NCBI RefSeq assembly: GCF_051900415.1
Contig: NZ_JBHZGL010000004.1
Location: forward strand, 124,001 to 188,000
DNA from: Frateuria_A sp051900415
Lineage (GTDB): Bacteria; Pseudomonadota; Gammaproteobacteria; Xanthomonadales; Rhodanobacteraceae
Length of the DNA stretch: 64,000 nucleotides
Direction: 5' to 3'
The position numbers were made by a program, and so were the translations under genes. Under the pieces are notes generated by a model. It was not told where the DNA came from, did no database searches, and saw nothing but the letters and a program-made list of their open reading frames with translations. How positions within the stretch are numbered: the first letter of the stretch is position 1; the number at the start of each line of letters is the position of its first letter. Positions 34,685-43,840 of the stretch are shown here, piece by piece.

Positions 34685-35887
34685 TCACGGCGCCGACTGC
34701 ACCTGTTCGCCATCCACCGCACGCTTGATGTCGGCAACAAACGCGCGACGTGCCGCCACCAGCGCCTTGCTGGTGGCTTGCGGCCACGCAGCGACCTGGG
34801 CGATCACCAGCTTGCGCGCAGGGTCGACGTACACCATCTGGCCGAAGATGCCGATCGCCGCATAGCTGCCGTCGGTGTCGGTCCACCACAGATAGCCGTA
34901 GCCGCGATCCGGCTCGTCGACACCGGTCTGCTGCCGCACGGCGCCCTGCAGCCATGCGCTGGCGATCACCGGCTTGCCGTCGATGCGACCGCCGCCAAGC
35001 ATGAACTGCCCCAGCCGCGCGTAATCGGCCAGCGTGGCGGACAGGCCGCTGCCGCCCGTATCGCTGCCATCGCACTCGTCCTTGATCCAGTACGCATCGT
35101 CAGCCATGCCGTAGGGCTGCCAGATCGTCTGCGCGAGATAGGCGGCCAACGACCGGTGCGTGGCCCGCTGCACCAGGATGCCGAGCAAGTCGGTCTCGGC
35201 GGTGTTGTAGTTCCAGTGCGTGCCGGCCGGCCATTGCCGCGGGAGTCTGGCCAGGTACGACAACACGTGCGCGCGGCCATCGACACAGGCGCCAAGGTAC
35301 ATCTGCGCCACGTCGGACCTGGCGTCGGCGTAATCCTCATTCCAGCGCACGCCGGAGGTCATCGTCAGCAACTGCTGCACGGTAACGTTCTCGTACGCGC
35401 TATCGCGCAGCTCCGGGATGTAGGTGCCCAGGGTGTCGTCCATGCTGCGGATATGGCCCTGTTGCAGGGCGATCCCGAGCAGGGTCGAGGTCACCGACTT
35501 GGCCACCGAGAACGACGTCCAGCGCTGCTGCGGGCCGAAGCCTTGCGCATAGCGCTGCAGGCGCACCTTCCCATCCTGCAGCACCATCACGCCCGCGATG
35601 TGGTAACGCCGCATGTAGCCGGCGAGCCAGGCCGGCGTGTCCTTTCCTTCCACCGAGAGCGGCCGCCCCTGTGGCAGGGCGTGGACATGCGCGCCATGCG
35701 CGGCCCGGTCGCTCGGGAACATCTCGTACATCCGCGGGAAACGCGCCTCGCGCTGCGCCTGGCTCCAGAACAGCACGCCCTCGCGTTGCTGCCCGATGGT
35801 CTGGGCGCCCTGGTCCGCGATCGACGGGAGCGAAACGGCAAGGCAAAGGATGCCTGCGAACAGGCGGACGAGGCGGTTCAAGGACAT
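34685..35887 (-). CDS. Serine hydrolase of the class C beta-lactamase/esterase fold
   Basis: This exported 400-residue protein has a signal peptide (about 1-24) and a beta-lactamase-related fold. The catalytic Ser127-x-x-Lys130 is in TSFSVAKSVTS and Tyr227 in WNYNTAETDLLG takes the place of the class C YxN tyrosine. GYGYLWWTD and DGSYAAIGIFGQMVYVDP follow in the order of the family VIII esterase and DD-peptidase relatives. The ATG at 35887 is used; a longer frame to 36178 is not supported by a ribosome binding site. Such proteins hydrolyse esters or amides in the periplasm and rarely confer resistance. Substrate unknown. Confidence 0.88.
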   Translation of the reverse strand: MSLNRLVRLFAGILCLAVSLPSIADQGAQTIGQQREGVLFWSQAQREARFPRMYEMFPSDRAAHGAHVHALPQGRPLSVEGKDTPAWLAGYMRRYHIAGVMVLQDGKVRLQRYAQGFGPQQRWTSFSVAKSVTSTLLGIALQQGHIRSMDDTLGTYIPELRDSAYENVTVQQLLTMTSGVRWNEDYADARSDVAQMYLGACVDGRAHVLSYLARLPRQWPAGTHWNYNTAETDLLGILVQRATHRSLAAYLAQTIWQPYGMADDAYWIKDECDGSDTGGSGLSATLADYARLGQFMLGGGRIDGKPVIASAWLQGAVRQQTGVDEPDRGYGYLWWTDTDGSYAAIGIFGQMVYVDPARKLVIAQVAAWPQATSKALVAARRAFVADIKRAVDGEQVQSAP

Positions 35888-36067
35888 GGAGGAAGGCCAA
35901 CGCGATGCAGGGTCCGCCATTTTACGGCTGACTGGACTTCTCCAAGGGACTGGGTCGCGGAAACGGGAGTTCACCGACCCCGGGCTCCGACCGCCACGGT
36001 CGGGGAGAAGGCCCGCTGAACCCCCTGCCACCGCCCCCCACCCGGCCTTTCGCCGGGGTTCGCTCCC

Positions 36068-36094
36068 TAAAGAAACCGGCAGCAACGCCGATGC
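36068..36094 (+). promoter_or_regulatory. Sigma28 (FliA)-like promoter of the HD-GYP/EAL unit
   Basis: TAAAGAAA (36068-36075), 11 nt, then GCCGATGC (36087-36094). It matches TAAAGTTT-N11-GCCGATAA at 12 of 16 positions with exact spacing. It lies about 125 nt before the HD-GYP start. Confidence 0.68.
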
Positions 36095-36219
36095 AACGGG
36101 TGCGACCCATGACGCCACATCCGGGTCGTTTTCCTCGATGCCCGCCAGTATTCCCGAACCATGTCGATCGCCAGCCACGCGCGGTATGCCTTATGACCTA
36201 TGAGCTGGAGGAACGTTGC

Positions 36220-37416
36220 ATGGACGTGTCCGACCTGCAGGTCGGCATGTACGTGTGCCGGCTCGACCGGCCGTGGGAAGAGACCCCGTTTCCGCTGCAG
36301 GGGCTCGCCCTGACCAGCATGGAAAGCATCCAGGCGTTGAGCGCGTACTGCGAGCGCGTCTACATCGACGCCAGGCGGCTGGTGACCGACCCGGCCACGC
36401 AGGCGTCGGTGCTCACCCGCTCGCAGGTGTCGACCCAGCGCTTCAATGCATCGACCCGTTACGCCAGCGCGGTGTCGATGGCCACCGAGCTGCCGCATGC
36501 GCAGGAGGCCCTGGACAACGCCACGGCGATGCTCGACCGGATCTTCGAGGACGTCACCTCCGGCCGCGAGCTGTCCGCCGAACACGTGGAACGGGCGGTA
36601 CGCCCGCTCGTGGCCAGCGTGCTGCGCAATGCCGACGCGTTCTTCTGGGTCGAGGGCCTTCGTGGCCACGACAGTTACAGCTACCGGCACGCCATCAGCT
36701 GCAGCGCGCTGGCCGCGGCGTTCGGCCGGCACATGGGTTTCGCCGAGGAGACCATCATCAGCATGGCCGCCGGCGGCCTGTTGATGGACGTCGGCAAGGC
36801 ACGCCTGCCGCGCGAGCTGCTGGAGCATCCCGGCCCGCTGTCGATGCAAGACATGGAAACGGTGCGCTCGCACGTGCTCGAAGGCATCGCGATTCTTGCC
36901 GATTCGCGCATTGTCGATCCGGACGTGCTCGACATCGTGCGCCACCACCACGAGCGCTATGACGGCTGCGGCTACCCGGCGCGCCTGATGGGCTCGCAGA
37001 TCCCGCTGCCCGGCCGCATGCTGGGCATCGTCGATACCTACGACGCGATGGTCAGCCCACGGCCCTTCCGTGCCGCCATCTCGCGCCACGCCGCCTTGCG
37101 CCACATCTATGCCGAGCGCGACCGGCTGTTCCAGGACGAGCTGGTCGAGCAGTTCCAGGTCTGCATGGGCGTCTACCCCACCGGATCGCTGGTGGAGCTG
37201 AGCAGCGGCGAGATCGCCGTCGTCATGGCGCAGAACCAGGCACGCCGGCTTCGCCCGCGAGTCGTGCTGCTGAGCACGCCGCAGAAGCAGCGCGTCAACG
37301 ATTTCCAGGTGATCGACCTGATGAATCACGAGACATCCGGCGCGATCAACATCGTGCGCAGCCTGGCGCCGGGCGATTGCCCGATCGACACCTCCGACCT
37401 GTTCGTGGCCACATGA
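36220..37416 (+). CDS. HD-GYP domain protein with changed HD motif
   Basis: HD-GYP proteins are cyclic-di-GMP phosphodiesterases. This 398-residue product has an N-terminal DUF3391 domain (about 1-125, starting MDVSDLQVGMYVCRLDRPWE) and the HD-GYP domain (about 140-320). The metal-site order His157, the HD pair, His218, HHHE (242-245) and GYP (251-253) is visible, but the HD pair reads Met189-Asp190 in LLMDVGKARLP. With the first histidine of HD lost, activity may be reduced or absent. GGAGG lies 8 nt before the ATG at 36220, preferred over an ATG at 36193. A sigma28-like promoter precedes it; the EAL gene follows after 12 nt. Confidence 0.92.
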   Translation: MDVSDLQVGMYVCRLDRPWEETPFPLQGLALTSMESIQALSAYCERVYIDARRLVTDPATQASVLTRSQVSTQRFNASTRYASAVSMATELPHAQEALDNATAMLDRIFEDVTSGRELSAEHVERAVRPLVASVLRNADAFFWVEGLRGHDSYSYRHAISCSALAAAFGRHMGFAEETIISMAAGGLLMDVGKARLPRELLEHPGPLSMQDMETVRSHVLEGIAILADSRIVDPDVLDIVRHHHERYDGCGYPARLMGSQIPLPGRMLGIVDTYDAMVSPRPFRAAISRHAALRHIYAERDRLFQDELVEQFQVCMGVYPTGSLVELSSGEIAVVMAQNQARRLRPRVVLLSTPQKQRVNDFQVIDLMNHETSGAINIVRSLAPGDCPIDTSDLFVAT

Positions 37417-37428
37417 GCCTGGCGCGCG

Positions 37429-38667
37429 ATGCTCAACCGCGCTGACATCTTCGAGGCCATCGAAGCCCGGTTGCCGCAGTCGGCCACCGACGGCCACACG
37501 GCGGTCATGATGCTGCGCGTGGAGGGCCTGCGCGAGGTAAGCCTGCGCTTCGGCTACGCGATCGGCGAAGAGGCATACCAGCACGCGCTGGAGCGCATCC
37601 GCGCCGCGCTGCGGCCGATCGACCGCGTGTTCTGTGCCGGCGACGACCGCTTTGCGTTGGTGCTTCCCAGGCTGCACAGCCACAACCATGTGCTGCTGGC
37701 GGCGGCGCGACTGGTGCAGACCTTCGAGCGCCCGCTGCTCGACCTGCCCTATCCCCTGCAGGGTCGTCCGGAAATGGGCGTGGCGCTCTGTCCCGACCAC
37801 GCCGACACGCCGGACCTGTTGTGCCGCCGGGCGGAGCTGGCGCTGGCCGCCGCCCACGCCCGCGGCGACTCGTGCCTGCTTCACGAGCCATGCGAAACGC
37901 AGGTCGAGATCGTCTATGAGGAATTGCGCGAGGCAATCGAAGCCAACCGGCTGAGCACGTATTTCCAGCCGGTGTGGGACCTGCAGCGGGGCGCCATCGC
38001 CGGGGTGGAATCGCTGGCGCGCTGGACCAGCCCGCGGCAGGGTCTGGTCCCGCCGTCCAGCTTCGTCGGGTTCGCCGAAAAGAGCGACCTGATCCAGGCA
38101 CTGACCCGCTGGAGCATCGGCGCCACGCTGCGCCACGCGGCCCAGCTGCGGGCCGCGCCAGCGCTCACCTTCGCAATCAATTTTTCACCGCGCGTGTTCG
38201 CCAAGTCCGGCCTGGTGGAACAGTTGATGGACCTGCTGGAAATCTGGGGCCTGCCGCCCAGCGTGGTCGTGGCCGAGATCACCGAGACGGCGCTGGTGAA
38301 CGATCTGGACGCGATCACGCAGGCGATGCGGCGCATGCGCGATCGCGGTGCCCGCATCGCCATCGACGACTTCGGCACCGGCTACGCATCGATCGCCTAC
38401 CTGCGCCGCTTCCCTGCCTCCGAACTGAAGATCGACCGCTCACTGGTATGCGACGTGGCCCACGACCCGCGCACCGCCAAGCTGGTGCAGTCGATCATCC
38501 AGATGGCGCACCACATGGACATGGCCACGGTCGCCGAAGGCGTGGAAGACCGGGCCACTCAAGACCTGCTGATGTCGATGGGCTGCGATTACGGCCAGGG
38601 CTACCACCTGGGCCGCCCGGAGCCGGCGGACGATTTCGTCGCACGCCAGAAGGAAGCCGCAAAGTAG
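37429..38667 (+). CDS. EAL-domain protein with degenerate GGDEF domain
   Basis: The 412-residue protein has a degenerate GGDEF domain (about 1-155; the site reads AGDDRF at 70-75) and a full-length EAL domain (about 165-400). The EAL site is ESL (194-196 in AGVESLARW), with ITETALVND, DDFGTGYAS, LKIDRSLV and VAEGVEDR in order. The catalytic Glu, the Asp pair and Lys are retained, so cyclic-di-GMP phosphodiesterase activity is plausible. It follows the HD-GYP gene at 12 nt and is probably co-transcribed from the sigma28-like promoter, which would tie both to motility. Confidence 0.93.
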   Translation: MLNRADIFEAIEARLPQSATDGHTAVMMLRVEGLREVSLRFGYAIGEEAYQHALERIRAALRPIDRVFCAGDDRFALVLPRLHSHNHVLLAAARLVQTFERPLLDLPYPLQGRPEMGVALCPDHADTPDLLCRRAELALAAAHARGDSCLLHEPCETQVEIVYEELREAIEANRLSTYFQPVWDLQRGAIAGVESLARWTSPRQGLVPPSSFVGFAEKSDLIQALTRWSIGATLRHAAQLRAAPALTFAINFSPRVFAKSGLVEQLMDLLEIWGLPPSVVVAEITETALVNDLDAITQAMRRMRDRGARIAIDDFGTGYASIAYLRRFPASELKIDRSLVCDVAHDPRTAKLVQSIIQMAHHMDMATVAEGVEDRATQDLLMSMGCDYGQGYHLGRPEPADDFVARQKEAAK

Positions 38668-38791
38668 CGCTGACAACCCCGCGCGGGCTTGCCGCCTCGG
38701 CCTGCTCTTGACCGGGAAAGGGCCCCATCCCCGCCTGGAAATCGACCGTTCGTCCATGTAACAGACGGTCGTGGGCTTGTCCTTTCGAGCC

Positions 38792-39859
38792 CTATTCCCA
38801 ACCCGGCTCGCGCAGTGGCACCCGAAGATCCACCTCCACGCCGGTGCCGGGATAGCGCCGCTCGACCCGGCCCGAACCGGGCAGCCCCATGTCCATCAGG
38901 CGAGTGCCAAACCCCGTGCTGCCGGGTGGTTGCACGGCCGGACCGCCATGCTCGCGCCACTGCAGCAGCAGTTCGTCGTCCTCCACCAGCCAGCACAACC
39001 CGACGTATCCCGACGAGGACGACAGTGCACCGTACTTGGCGGCGTTGGTGGCCAGCTCGTGCAGCAGCAGCGATAGCGCGACCGCGATCTGCGCGTTCAG
39101 GTGGACGGTCGGTCCATCGATCGCGAAACGGTTGCCGTGCAGCGGCAACAGCGCGCTGACCAGTTCGCCCAGATCCATGCTGTCGTGCTGCTGCTGCAAC
39201 AGCAGCTCGTGGGCGCGCGAAAGGGACAGTAGACGCGCCTGGAAGGCCTCCATGGCGTCGCTCCCGGCGGACTTGCGCAGCGTATGCCAGGCGATCGACT
39301 GGGCCATCGCCAGGGTGTTCTTCAGGCGGTGGCCCAGTTCCTGGCGCATCAGCTCTGCGGCTTGCCGGGCGCGCACGGTGGCCGTCGTCTCCACCACCGT
39401 GTCCAGCATGCCGCCGACAGTGCCGTCGGCCAGCCGCACCGGGCTGTAGCAAAAGGTGAACCACGCCACCTCGGGCCGGCCGAACCGCTCGATCTCCAGC
39501 TCGAAGTCCTCGATGAAGGTCGACTCCCCGGCCAGCGCCCGCTGCGCGATCGGCCCGATGGTGTCCCAGGCCTCGGCCCAGATGTCGCGAAAGCTCCGCC
39601 CCAGCGCCTCCGGCTTGCGCCCCAAGATCGGCCTGAACGCATCGTTGTAGATGGTGATCAGCTCCGGCCCCCAGGTCAGCGCGCTGGGAAAGGCCGACTC
39701 CATCACCACGGACGTGGCGGTCTTCAGCTCAAGCGGCCATTCCGACACCGGCCCGAGCGGCGTCGCCGCCCAGTCGAAGGCCCGCACGGCACGCGCCATC
39801 GGGCCCTGGCCCGGCACAAAACCGAACGGATCTTCGTTGCCTCGATCGAGCAGGGCCAT
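38792..39859 (-). CDS. PAS-containing HWE-type sensor histidine kinase
   Basis: This 355-residue soluble sensor kinase has a PAS domain (about 45-165, with LITIYNDAFRPILGRKPEAL) and an HWE/HisKA_2-type phospho-acceptor, His177 in QELGHRLKNTLAMAQSIA. The C-terminal ATPase part has HELATNAAKYGALS and ends in GTGVEVDLRVPL. ELATNA is the N-box of the HWE class. The ATG at 39859 has GGAG about 6 nt upstream; an earlier ATG at 39919 adds 20 residues and cannot be excluded. The response regulator is not adjacent. It is convergent with the EAL gene. Stimulus unknown; PAS domains commonly bind haem, flavin or small ligands. Confidence 0.9.
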   Translation of the reverse strand: MALLDRGNEDPFGFVPGQGPMARAVRAFDWAATPLGPVSEWPLELKTATSVVMESAFPSALTWGPELITIYNDAFRPILGRKPEALGRSFRDIWAEAWDTIGPIAQRALAGESTFIEDFELEIERFGRPEVAWFTFCYSPVRLADGTVGGMLDTVVETTATVRARQAAELMRQELGHRLKNTLAMAQSIAWHTLRKSAGSDAMEAFQARLLSLSRAHELLLQQQHDSMDLGELVSALLPLHGNRFAIDGPTVHLNAQIAVALSLLLHELATNAAKYGALSSSSGYVGLCWLVEDDELLLQWREHGGPAVQPPGSTGFGTRLMDMGLPGSGRVERRYPGTGVEVDLRVPLREPGWE

Positions 39860-40113
39860 GCCATCTCCACCAGTCACCGGACTCACCGCCAAAGCCGGCC
39901 CCATCGGCATGGTCACCATGCGATGCGCACCACCCTGTAAAGCGGCCAAGGCCCCATGGTGACAAGTTGAGCGACCGGGGAAAAGCCGAGCAGGCGTCCG
40001 GCCGGAGTGGCCCACCCGGAAAGGGGCTGCACGAGGGCTACATCTGTTTCCCCGGGCGATAGCCAAGGCGGGACTGCCCACAGATGCGGGGAGCGGAGCC
40101 CAATCCATGCCTT

Positions 40114-40497
40114 TCAGGTCAGCGAATTGACCATCACGTAGTAGCCGTCCGGATCGCGCAGGGCAAACTCCCGCGTTCCGGTGGCCGGGTTGAGGTGTGG
40201 CTCGTCGGCAAGCTGATCAACGAGCTTCCTGGCGTCGCGCAGCGTCCGATCGAAATCGTCCACGCGGAAGAACAGCACAAGCCCGTTGCCGGGCTCAGCC
40301 CGCTTTGCGCTGCGCAGCGTCGGATGATCGTGGGAGCCCCACCTGTGCAGGCACAGCAGGACGGCACCGTCGTCATCGAGCAATTGCCCGAAGTAGTCGT
40401 GTGCCGGCTTACCCTGCTGCTGCCCGAAGAGCGCGCGATACCAACGGAAGCTCCGAGCTACATCGGCCACACCAATGATCGTCCAGGTTCGTTTCAT
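40114..40497 (-). CDS. VOC superfamily protein (glyoxalase/bleomycin-resistance type)
   Basis: The 127-residue protein is a single VOC fold made of two beta-alpha-beta-beta-beta modules. It starts WTIIGVADVARSFRWYRALF, a typical opening, and ends ALRDPDGYYVMVNSL, a typical closing. Family members bind antibiotics or carry out metal-dependent lyase and dioxygenase reactions; which applies here is unknown. The ATG at 40497 has AGGAG 7 nt upstream; a GTG two codons earlier is less likely. It lies by itself between REP-free gaps. Confidence 0.88.
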   Translation of the reverse strand: MKRTWTIIGVADVARSFRWYRALFGQQQGKPAHDYFGQLLDDDGAVLLCLHRWGSHDHPTLRSAKRAEPGNGLVLFFRVDDFDRTLRDARKLVDQLADEPHLNPATGTREFALRDPDGYYVMVNSLT

Positions 40498-40758
40498 CGA
40501 CACTCCTCACACCTTCCTCGCCGGTTTCCTATCCCAGGCAAATAGCTGCGGATCCGGCGGGCAAGTAAGCCTGACACCGTTAGCCGCCCTTCTGCATTCG
40601 CTTCCCGTCGCCATTGATTACCCGTTGGCTACCTTCTTCACGAAACGCAGTGCGACCTCGCGCACGCAGGGAGATCAATGGGCGAACACTGGCAACTGCT
40701 CCCGACGACAAGCTTTACTGGTAAACAAGGGCGTTCTTTTGAGAGAAGAGGTCGTCCA

Positions 40759-41250
40759 ATGCCTAAGGTGCTGATTGCGCTAGCTCTCTCCCTTGCGAGC
40801 ATGGGCCTGGCCGGCCAAGACGCTGGATGCACCGACCGGCCTGAATGCTGGCCCACGGGAAGCGCCATGCATGAAGGGCTCGCAGCGAGACAAAGGCTGG
40901 CTCGCGCGCAGAAGCACCTCGATACGCTACAGAAAGCCCTGGTCGCGCTCGTGGAGAAGAGCCAAACCGAAGGCTTCGAGGACGAGCGCTTGATTACCGC
41001 CATCAAGGGAGACTACAGCGCCTGGGTTGCGTATCGGCGTGCGCAATGCCAGTTGGAGGGTGTTTTGACCGAAGCTGGCGGGTCCTGGCAAACCACGTAT
41101 GCAGTCCTGTGTGACGAAAGCCGGGTGAGCAACCGCATCCAGCTCGTGTCCAGCATCATCGAGTGCATCCGACAGATGCCGGAAAAGGAGAGGCGGTTCA
41201 GCCAACAGACTTGCCTTGAAAAGCTCGAGACAATTCATCCCGAGAGTTGA
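40759..41250 (+). CDS. Exported LprI/DUF1311-type protein
   Basis: This 163-residue exported protein has a signal peptide (about 1-18) and a DUF1311/LprI-type lysozyme-inhibitor domain. The signature is AWVAYRRAQCQLEGVLTEAG with GGSWQTTYAVLCDESRVSNR, and cysteines pair across the domain. LprI-type proteins bind C-type lysozyme. Early residues CTDRPECWPTG add two further cysteines. The sequence around it is more AT-rich than the average of the window, suggesting recent acquisition. A longer frame from 40678 has no signal peptide start. Inhibitor function is inferred from domain only. Confidence 0.75.
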   Translation: MPKVLIALALSLASMGLAGQDAGCTDRPECWPTGSAMHEGLAARQRLARAQKHLDTLQKALVALVEKSQTEGFEDERLITAIKGDYSAWVAYRRAQCQLEGVLTEAGGSWQTTYAVLCDESRVSNRIQLVSSIIECIRQMPEKERRFSQQTCLEKLETIHPES

Positions 41251-41689
41251 GAGGAAAGGCGCAGGGGGAAGATTGCCGGCTTTCGTTTCCTTCTTGCGGC
41301 CGGCTTCATCCCCCGATTCGTCGAAAGGGCGCCCACTAAGTGAACCTGACCCCGTTTTGTAACCCCGTTTTGCACCGGCGCCACCACGGACGTAGCCGAA
41401 GGGACGGCCGCATCCGAAGGCTGGTATCACTACCGAGACGGGTGTGTCCGCCGTGACCACCGTGCCACGGCGGCCTCCAGGAACATGCGTTTCGCGTGTG
41501 GAAGTTACCGGGAGCACTTTCAGGCCTTTGCCGGTTTCGTGGCCGGCAGCTGTTTCCCGACGTAAGTGGACCTGAACCCGTTTCCGTTCCTTCCGATGTT
41601 TCGATCCTCCGTCGCGCCACCTGAAGGCCCATGTTGACCCACGACCATTCGTGGGTTAACTGTTTGCGGATCAGGGACGAGGGGACGGC
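41251..41689 (+). other. Gap with decayed direct repeats and a leader hairpin
   Basis: No gene is visible. A phrase AAGTGAACCTGACCCCGTTT (41338) recurs as AAGTGGACCTGAACCCGTTT (41564), 226 nt apart. Close to the next gene a 12-bp hairpin with one mismatch (41633-41660, loop CCAT) precedes the GTG at 41690. The direct repeats resemble insertion-site scars. No transposase remains. Confidence 0.5.
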
Positions 41690-43840
41690 GTGACGAAATT
41701 GCCCACGTTTGCAGCCTGCCTGCTGGCGCTTTGCCTGCCGTTCGCCGCTGCTGCCGCCACCCGGACGCTACGGGTCGTCGGCGACAACAATTACCCGCCC
41801 TACCTGTTCATTGGTCCCGACGGCCAGCCACAGGGCTATGCCGTCGACGAGTGGAAGCTCTGGGAGCGCAAGACCGGCATCAAAGTGCAACTGACAGCGA
41901 CCAACTGGGCCGACGCCCAGCAACGCCTGCAGTCCGGCCGGGCCGACGTCATCGACATGATCTTCCGCACGCCCGAGCGCGCCGCCGCGCTGGATTTCAC
42001 GCGTCCCTTCGCCACGGTGGAGACAGGTATCTATGCCGATCGCAATCTGACCGGCATCGCCGACGCTTCCGGCCTCAGGGGGTTCGTGGTTGGCGTCCAG
42101 CGCGGCGACGCGTGCGTCGAACGGCTGCGCCAGGCAGGCGCGTCGAGCATGCGGGAGTACACCGGTTACAGCGAAATCATCGACGCCGCGCGCCGGGGCG
42201 ACATCCGCATCTTCTGCATGGACCGCTCACCGGCCGAGTACTACCTCTACCGGCTGCACGCGCAGGACGATTTCGTCAAGGCGTTCGACTTCTACAGCGA
42301 CCGCTTCCGCCGCGGTGTCCGCAAAGGTGACGCCGCGACGCTCGCCCTGGTTGAGGACGGCATGGCGAGGATCACCCCGCAGGAGCGCGAACGACTGCAC
42401 GACAAATGGATGGGCCAACGCGTCGACCTGACCGGTTACGCACAACGCTTCAAGATGGCAGCATCGGCGCTTGCGCTGGTCGGTGTCCTGTTGCTGGCAT
42501 GGGTCTATTCGTTGCGGCAAGCGGTCAGGAAACGCACGCGCGATCTCCGGTTCCTCACCCACTACGACCCGCTTACCCGCCTTCCGAACCGGCACCTGCT
42601 GCTCGACCGGATCAACCACGCCCTGGGCCAGCCGGGCATCGCGCTGTCCGTGCTGCTCATCGATCTGGACAACTTCAAGCGGATCAACGACCGCTTCGGC
42701 CACCCGCTCGCGGACGAACTCCTGAAACAGGTGGCCGACCGGCTCCAGGCACTTGCCGACCCCGGCGATACCGTGGCCCGGCTCGGCGGCGACGACTTCG
42801 TGCTGACCTTGCGCGCGGTCGACGTCGGCCAGGTCACCGCCCTGGCCGAACAGGCGCGGCAGGCGGTTGCCCGCGGCCTGTTCATCGCTGGCGAGGAGGT
42901 GTTCCTCAACGCAAGTGTCGGCGTGAGCCTGTACCCGGGCGACGGGGAAACCGGGGTGGCGCTGCTGAAGAACGCGGACACGGCGATGTCACGCGCCAAA
43001 CAGAACGGGCGCAACGCCATCAGCTTCTACCGCGCCAGCCAGAGCGCCCAGGCCAGCCACTTCGTCACCATGGGCGCAGCCATCCGCCACGCATTGCAGC
43101 GTGGCGAATTCGAACTGCATTACCAGCCGCAGCACTGCCTGCGCACCGGCAGGATCAAGGGCGTGGAGGCCCTGCTGCGATGGCGTCGGGGCGACGAGCT
43201 GGTACCGCCATGCGAGTTCATCCCGTGCGCGGAAGAACTCGGTCTCATCGAAGAACTGGGCGAGTGGGTGATGAGGACCGCGTGCGAACAACTGGCCCTC
43301 TGGCGGGCCGCGGGCGCATCGGCGCTGCGCATGGCCGTCAACCTTTCCGCCCGGCAACTGACCAGCCCGCTCGTCGCGGCGGTGGAATCCGCACTCGCAC
43401 ACGCACAGTTGCCCGGCGACCTGCTCGAACTGGAGATCACCGAAAGCGCACTGGTGGGGACCGAAGCCGAGGTGGTCACCACGCTCGAGGCCATCAGGGC
43501 CCTGGGCGTGCACATCGCCATCGACGACTTCGGCACCGGCTACTCCTCGCTCGCTTACCTGCGCCGCCTGCCCGTCACCGTGGTCAAGATCGACAAGAGC
43601 TTCCTGGAAGGCGCGCCCGAAGACCCGGCCGCCGTCGAAGTCATCGGCGCCATCGTCGCCATGGCGCACGCCCTGAACCTGACGGTCGTGGCCGAAGGCG
43701 TGGAAACCGAACCCCAGACCGCCCTGCTTGGAGAGATCGGCTGCGACCTTGCGCAGGGATGGTTCTACGCGCCTGCGATGGCGCCTGCGCAAATCACGGA
43801 TGCCTTGATTCCGAGCCCCCCGGAAAGTGGGAACGCGTAG
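41690..43840 (+). CDS. Periplasmic-sensor GGDEF-EAL cyclic-di-GMP protein
   Basis: This 716-residue membrane protein joins a signal peptide (about 1-22), a bacterial solute-binding family 3 domain in the periplasm (about 25-245), one membrane helix (about 255-275), a GGDEF domain and an EAL domain. The sensor starts LRVVGDNNYPPYLFIGPDG, typical of amino-acid binding. The GGDEF site reads RLGGDDFVLTL, with Asp in place of the third acidic Glu. The EAL site reads GVEALLRWRRGDELVPP, followed by IDDFGTGYSSLAYLRRLPV, so phosphodiesterase activity is likely. It starts at GTG (41690) after GAGGGGACGGC. Sensing a small nutrient and tuning cyclic-di-GMP is a fair inference. Confidence 0.93.
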   Translation: MTKLPTFAACLLALCLPFAAAAATRTLRVVGDNNYPPYLFIGPDGQPQGYAVDEWKLWERKTGIKVQLTATNWADAQQRLQSGRADVIDMIFRTPERAAALDFTRPFATVETGIYADRNLTGIADASGLRGFVVGVQRGDACVERLRQAGASSMREYTGYSEIIDAARRGDIRIFCMDRSPAEYYLYRLHAQDDFVKAFDFYSDRFRRGVRKGDAATLALVEDGMARITPQERERLHDKWMGQRVDLTGYAQRFKMAASALALVGVLLLAWVYSLRQAVRKRTRDLRFLTHYDPLTRLPNRHLLLDRINHALGQPGIALSVLLIDLDNFKRINDRFGHPLADELLKQVADRLQALADPGDTVARLGGDDFVLTLRAVDVGQVTALAEQARQAVARGLFIAGEEVFLNASVGVSLYPGDGETGVALLKNADTAMSRAKQNGRNAISFYRASQSAQASHFVTMGAAIRHALQRGEFELHYQPQHCLRTGRIKGVEALLRWRRGDELVPPCEFIPCAEELGLIEELGEWVMRTACEQLALWRAAGASALRMAVNLSARQLTSPLVAAVESALAHAQLPGDLLELEITESALVGTEAEVVTTLEAIRALGVHIAIDDFGTGYSSLAYLRRLPVTVVKIDKSFLEGAPEDPAAVEVIGAIVAMAHALNLTVVAEGVETEPQTALLGEIGCDLAQGWFYAPAMAPAQITDALIPSPPESGNA

